DNA from: Nannochloris sp. 'desiccata'
Taxonomy: Eukaryota; Chlorophyta; Trebouxiophyceae; Chlorellales; Chlorellaceae
Assembly: GCA_019044685.2 (NCBI GenBank)
Contig: JAGTXX020000006.1
Coordinates: 2,375,501-2,439,500 of the forward strand
Direction of reading: 5' to 3'
DNA: 64,000 nt
This document shows positions 60,792-64,000 of this stretch, piece by piece. Under the pieces are notes generated by a model. That model was not told the origin of the DNA. It saw only the letters and a program-made list of their open reading frames with translations, and did no database searches. The number at the start of each line of letters is the position of its first letter. Position 1 is the stretch's first letter. A program made the translations under genes and the position numbers.

Positions 60792-61127
60792 TTTAAACAA
60801 ACTTTTGAAAGGGATGCTTCTAGGAAGCTTATTCACGCGCCTGGCGCGTACTGTAGACACCTCCAAGGTAAATACAAAACTATAAAAGTGTCAGGAGCCT
60901 CTAAAGTTCTCTTATTTTAATTTCTGTTGCAATCTTCAACCCCTGCACCTCAGTCTGGAGATTCTCTCGAGTTGGCTAGATTCTCAGCAAAAGGTTTCTT
61001 ATAAAAGTGCTGGTATTAAAAAATATCCAACAGAATCAATAGCAGTAGTAATCAGTATGTACCGATTGGAAAATAAAAAAGAATTAAAAAAATAAAATCA
61101 AACAGCAGGGAAAAGCCAAGAATGTTT
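60792..61127. other. Intergenic region, no supported gene
   Basis: About 335 bases between the Nudix start and the end of the next minus-strand gene. It is AT-rich near 61070-61100; nothing else is seen. Confidence 0.5.
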
Positions 61128-62101
61128 TCAGCCTGCCGGAGCCACCACCGGCGCTGCCACGCCTTTCCCTTTAACCTTACCACTAAAATGCTGTTCCACT
61201 GCATCGCTATACCCCTTATGCTCCGTCCCCATCAATCTATCCCAATGCGTCATATACAAACTAAAGTGCACGTTAGGAAACCGATGATGCATGTCATGGT
61301 GCCTCACAGTATTTAAACAACTAGCGGGAAATTGCCATCCTCCTATCAATAAGGCCAAAAACCCTTCTAAACTAGGAATAAACGGTGCCATTTCATACCC
61401 AGCATGCCCCCCTACATGTATCATTGTCGTATACATGTGATACACTCTATGCAAGCCCATATGTACCGGTAGTAGATAACACACAATGACTTCATTTGCA
61501 AAGACGATCACCGCTTCGACAACGTGAAAAGAGTAGCCACAATAGGCGGTCGGGACAGTGGACTTGTGGTGCATGAGGTGGATATTACGATATACTGGTG
61601 CCCAGTGCAAGAATCTATGTGTCCAGTAAAACCAGGTATCGTGGAGGTAGTCTAAAGCAATGATTGTAAAGAGAGCGTAAGCAGCATTGCTCCAGGATGA
61701 GAATACTGGATCTGAGTATAGAAGACCATGTCCTGAAGCGTGCATGCGTTCAACAAGTGTCCACACAGCAGCTTTAACTGCTAATGGGCCTGTAGATACG
61801 TTGAGTTAATGAAGAAGGAGGGAGAGAATGTGAGAATGGAGATGGGGGAGCAAGCAAGAGAGCCGACGACAAGTAGATATATTTTTTTAATTATTTTCGG
61901 ATTTTAAAGGGCTATATCCTCTTTACCTATGCTACTACGGGCTTCTCTAAGTTCTTGTCCCGGTTTTGTCTTCCCAGACTGGACTGAAGCTACAGGGGCA
62001 ACTGCAGGGACTACTAGGTGCAGAAGAGTGGCAGCGGTGTAATAGACAATGCAAGCTTGTGCAAAGGCCACCCCAAAGCCTCCCCCATATAAGGGCCACA
62101 T
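61128..62101 (-). CDS. Fatty-acid hydroxylase / sterol desaturase superfamily enzyme
   Basis: Exons 62101-61927 and 61789-61128 join in phase (ATAG|GTAAAG donor, ctacag acceptor) to 278 residues. A stop lies just upstream of the ATG in frame. The di-iron histidine boxes of PF04116 are complete: HRFLH (HX3H), HLMHH (HX2HH) and HDMHH (HX2HH), with the usual DYLHDTWFYWTH and FSLYMTHWDRLMGT ends. Four hydrophobic segments are seen. The superfamily includes sterol C4/C5 enzymes, fatty-acyl hydroxylases and alkane-chain modifying enzymes; substrate cannot be assigned. No plastid leader is evident, so ER is most likely. Confidence 0.87.
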
Positions 62102-62405
62102 TGATCACTTTTACTCTATATCTGCAATATACTAGATGTCTTAAAGCGAAAATGAGCGAGGCAAACGTGATGACTGACGGAATTCTTGATTAAAACATCA
62201 CTAAAGTATAATAAAAGGACGCATACTGTACATGTCCGAGATGCTTGAACAAAGGGCAGAATAGAATTTTGTGTGCTGAAATGCAGAGATCTTCAGATAT
62301 AAGGGCTTGCTCGCTCTGTGCTTTGGCTGGTTTGATTTTGCACGTGGCCTAAAGAATGGGGTTTCAATGGTCTGTTGATCTTATTATATTGTTTCATACA
62401 ACACA

Positions 62406-63781
62406 ATGCAGCAATCTCGGACAGTGGTCAGCGGCCTTTTGCGTCGTCTGACTTCTGGCCAAAGTGATGCGACTGTCGCATTTAACCTTGGTCTTCGCCA
62501 CCTTTCGAACACGTCATCCGCTCAACATGTGCAACCAGCACCTGTAGATGATCTTACCGCAGAAAGCTTTGAGGATAAACCCCGATGGAAGCGCGAGCTG
62601 GGTGCAATCCGCACAGATTGGACGTAAGCATGCTACTTTGACAGTATCGAGACACCTTTATCCTTCATCCAGTATCCCATTTTCATATATTATTTCTGTT
62701 ATGCAGGCGTGAAGAGGTTGCGGAAGTGTTCAACACCTCCCTCCTTGACCTTGTTTTCAATGCCGCTGCCATTCACCGCCAACACAATGACCCTTCCATG
62801 GTGCAACGCTGCACCTTGTTGTCCATCAAAACCGGCGGATGCCCTGAAAACTGCAATTACTGCAGTCAGTCCTCTTCTTGGTCGAAAGAAACAGGAACCA
62901 AGGCTGAAAAATTAATTGAATTGGAGGCTGTCTACGAGGCGGCTCTCAGAGCAAAAGCTTCCGGCAGCACCCGTTTCTGCATGGGTGCAGCATGGCGTGG
63001 CCCTTCCCAAGTGGGTAAAGGCCAATTTGCACGCGTTCTTGAAATGGTCCGTCGTATACGCTCTTTGGATATGGAAGTCTGCACCACGCTGGGCATGCTG
63101 ACACCTGATCAAGCTGCTGAGCTTAGAACTGCTGGTCTCACTGCCTACAACCACAACTTGGACACATCAAAAGAATACTATAAAAAAGTAACAACCTCCA
63201 GAAACTACGAAGACCGTCTTGCTACTATTGAAAATGTAAGGCAAGCGGGTATCTCCGTATGTGCTGGGGGCATCATTGGACTTGGAGAAGGACACATGGA
63301 CCGTGTGGGTTTACTCCATCAACTAGCCACTTTACCTGCCCACCCGGAATCCGTACCAATTAATGCACTGGTGGCCGTAAAGGGGACTCCATTTGAAGAT
63401 AAAGAGGCCCCTACCGGGCTTGATGTTGTGCGATGTGTCGCCACTGCCAGAGTGCTGATGCCACGTACTGTGGTTCGTTTATCTGCTGGAAGGCTTGAAT
63501 TTTCATTTGCCGATCAAGCTTTATGTTTCTTGGCTGGTGCCAATTCGATTTTCGATGGGGACAAGTTGCTAACAACGCCAAATAATGATAGAAACGAGGA
63601 TGAAGCCATGTTCCAGTTGCTCGGTTTACAAAGTCGGCCAGCGTTTATGGATTACGCTGCAGGAAATGATAGTAGCAGGGAATTTGATCCTTCTACATGC
63701 AAACGTCGTGCTGAGGGTGAAGCTGCTGCGGTCGCAGCAGCAGGTGGTGGTAGTAAGCAACAGCAGCAGGAGAGAGCTTGA
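62406..63781 (+). CDS. BIO2: Biotin synthase (BioB), BIO2
   Basis: Exons 62406-62623 and 62707-63781 (donor GTAAGC, acceptor atgcag) give 430 residues. Residues 1-40 are an Arg/Ser-rich mitochondrial-type leader. Radical-SAM Cys triad in GGCPENCNYCSQSS binds [4Fe-4S]; other hallmarks are RFCMGAAWRG, MEVCTTLGML, YNHNLDTS.EYY, VCAGGIIGLGE, and the C-terminal RLSAGR Arg involved in the [2Fe-2S] site and IFDGDKLLTTPN. It inserts sulfur into dethiobiotin as the final step. The C-terminus has an Ala/Gly/Gln-rich low-complexity tail. It completes the biotin set with BIOF and BIO3-BIO1 about 15 kb away. Confidence 0.97.
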
Positions 63782-64000
63782 ATAGATCTTCTGCTAAAAT
63801 ACTAAATTGTTTCATTTTTTCTTCCTTTCTTCCTTTTTCGTTGTTGTTGTTGTTTTCATATATATACATATACATTCGGGCTTTACATGATGCTAGAGAA
63901 CCGTATTACGACTGCTCCAAATTGACTTCAATTGAATTATGTAATTGCAAATCAACTGTCTTTCTTTCTTAAAAAATATACTTTTGACCTTCCGTCTCCA
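63782..64000. other. Downstream of BIO2, right edge
   Basis: 3' flank, T-rich with a GTT-repeat stretch near 63838-63853. No gene is seen before the window ends. Confidence 0.5.

Noticed and set aside
45841..63781. Bacterial operon or contamination as the source of the biotin genes
   Set aside because: Genes are on both strands, BIO2 has a spliceosomal intron, leader peptides and PTS1 are present, and they are flanked by clearly eukaryotic genes.
1..64000. CRISPR array, phage or integrase-type mobile island
   Set aside because: No regularly spaced direct repeats with spacers, no integrase or phage genes; the only mobile elements seen are the LINE copies.

Overview
The window is nuclear DNA of a photosynthetic, apparently unicellular eukaryote (an alga). 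Supporting evidence: genes are monocistronic, on both strands, with GT-AG spliceosomal introns. Several products carry plastid- or mitochondrion-type leader peptides. Others are eukaryote-specific (EMC3, the RPC8 subunit of RNA polymerase III, class I HDAC, sirtuin, LSH/DDM1 remodeller). A homogentisate prenyltransferase and a DUF1825 protein of cyanobacterial/plastid type are present. A permuted tRNA gene points to lineages where these are known (cyanidiophyte red algae, prasinophyte green algae), but the sequence alone does not settle which lineage this is.

Layout. 0-4.2 kb: end of an unidentified gene, a DUF1825 + STI1-like protein, EMC3 and RPC8. 4.8-10 kb: an animal-type Na+/K+ P-type ATPase with a greatly enlarged M7-M8 loop, and an acidic unknown. 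10.3-19.7 kb: GT31 and GT2 glycosyltransferases, a two-domain lipase, two membrane unknowns, an FkbM methyltransferase with a frame break, and an orphan helix-turn-helix exon. 20-27.6 kb: a class I HDAC divergent from a very large SANT/AT-hook protein resembling NCoR/SMRT co-repressors. 28-40.6 kb: a repeat protein, an HSP20, 5-oxoprolinase, a SIRT2-like deacetylase and an LSH/DDM1 remodeller. 41.2-47.2 kb: homogentisate solanesyltransferase, then fused BIO3-BIO1 divergent from BIOF. 47.7-54.9 kb: an intact two-ORF LINE joined head-to-tail to a decayed 5'-truncated copy. 55.1-55.2 kb: a tRNA-Ala(AGC) gene whose 3' half precedes its 5' half. 55.4-64 kb: a possible micro-protein gene, a P1B heavy-metal ATPase, a Nudix hydrolase, a fatty-acid-hydroxylase-family enzyme and biotin synthase BIO2.

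How the genes relate. All four enzymatic activities from pimeloyl-CoA to biotin (BioF, BioA, BioD, BioB) lie within about 21 kb in three genes, interrupted by the LINE and other loci. A second theme is chromatin silencing: HDAC, an NCoR-like scaffold, a sirtuin and LSH lie within about 20 kb. Introns are few and concentrated at the 5' ends of genes. Gene models below join exons by reading frame and splice consensus; no transcript evidence was available.
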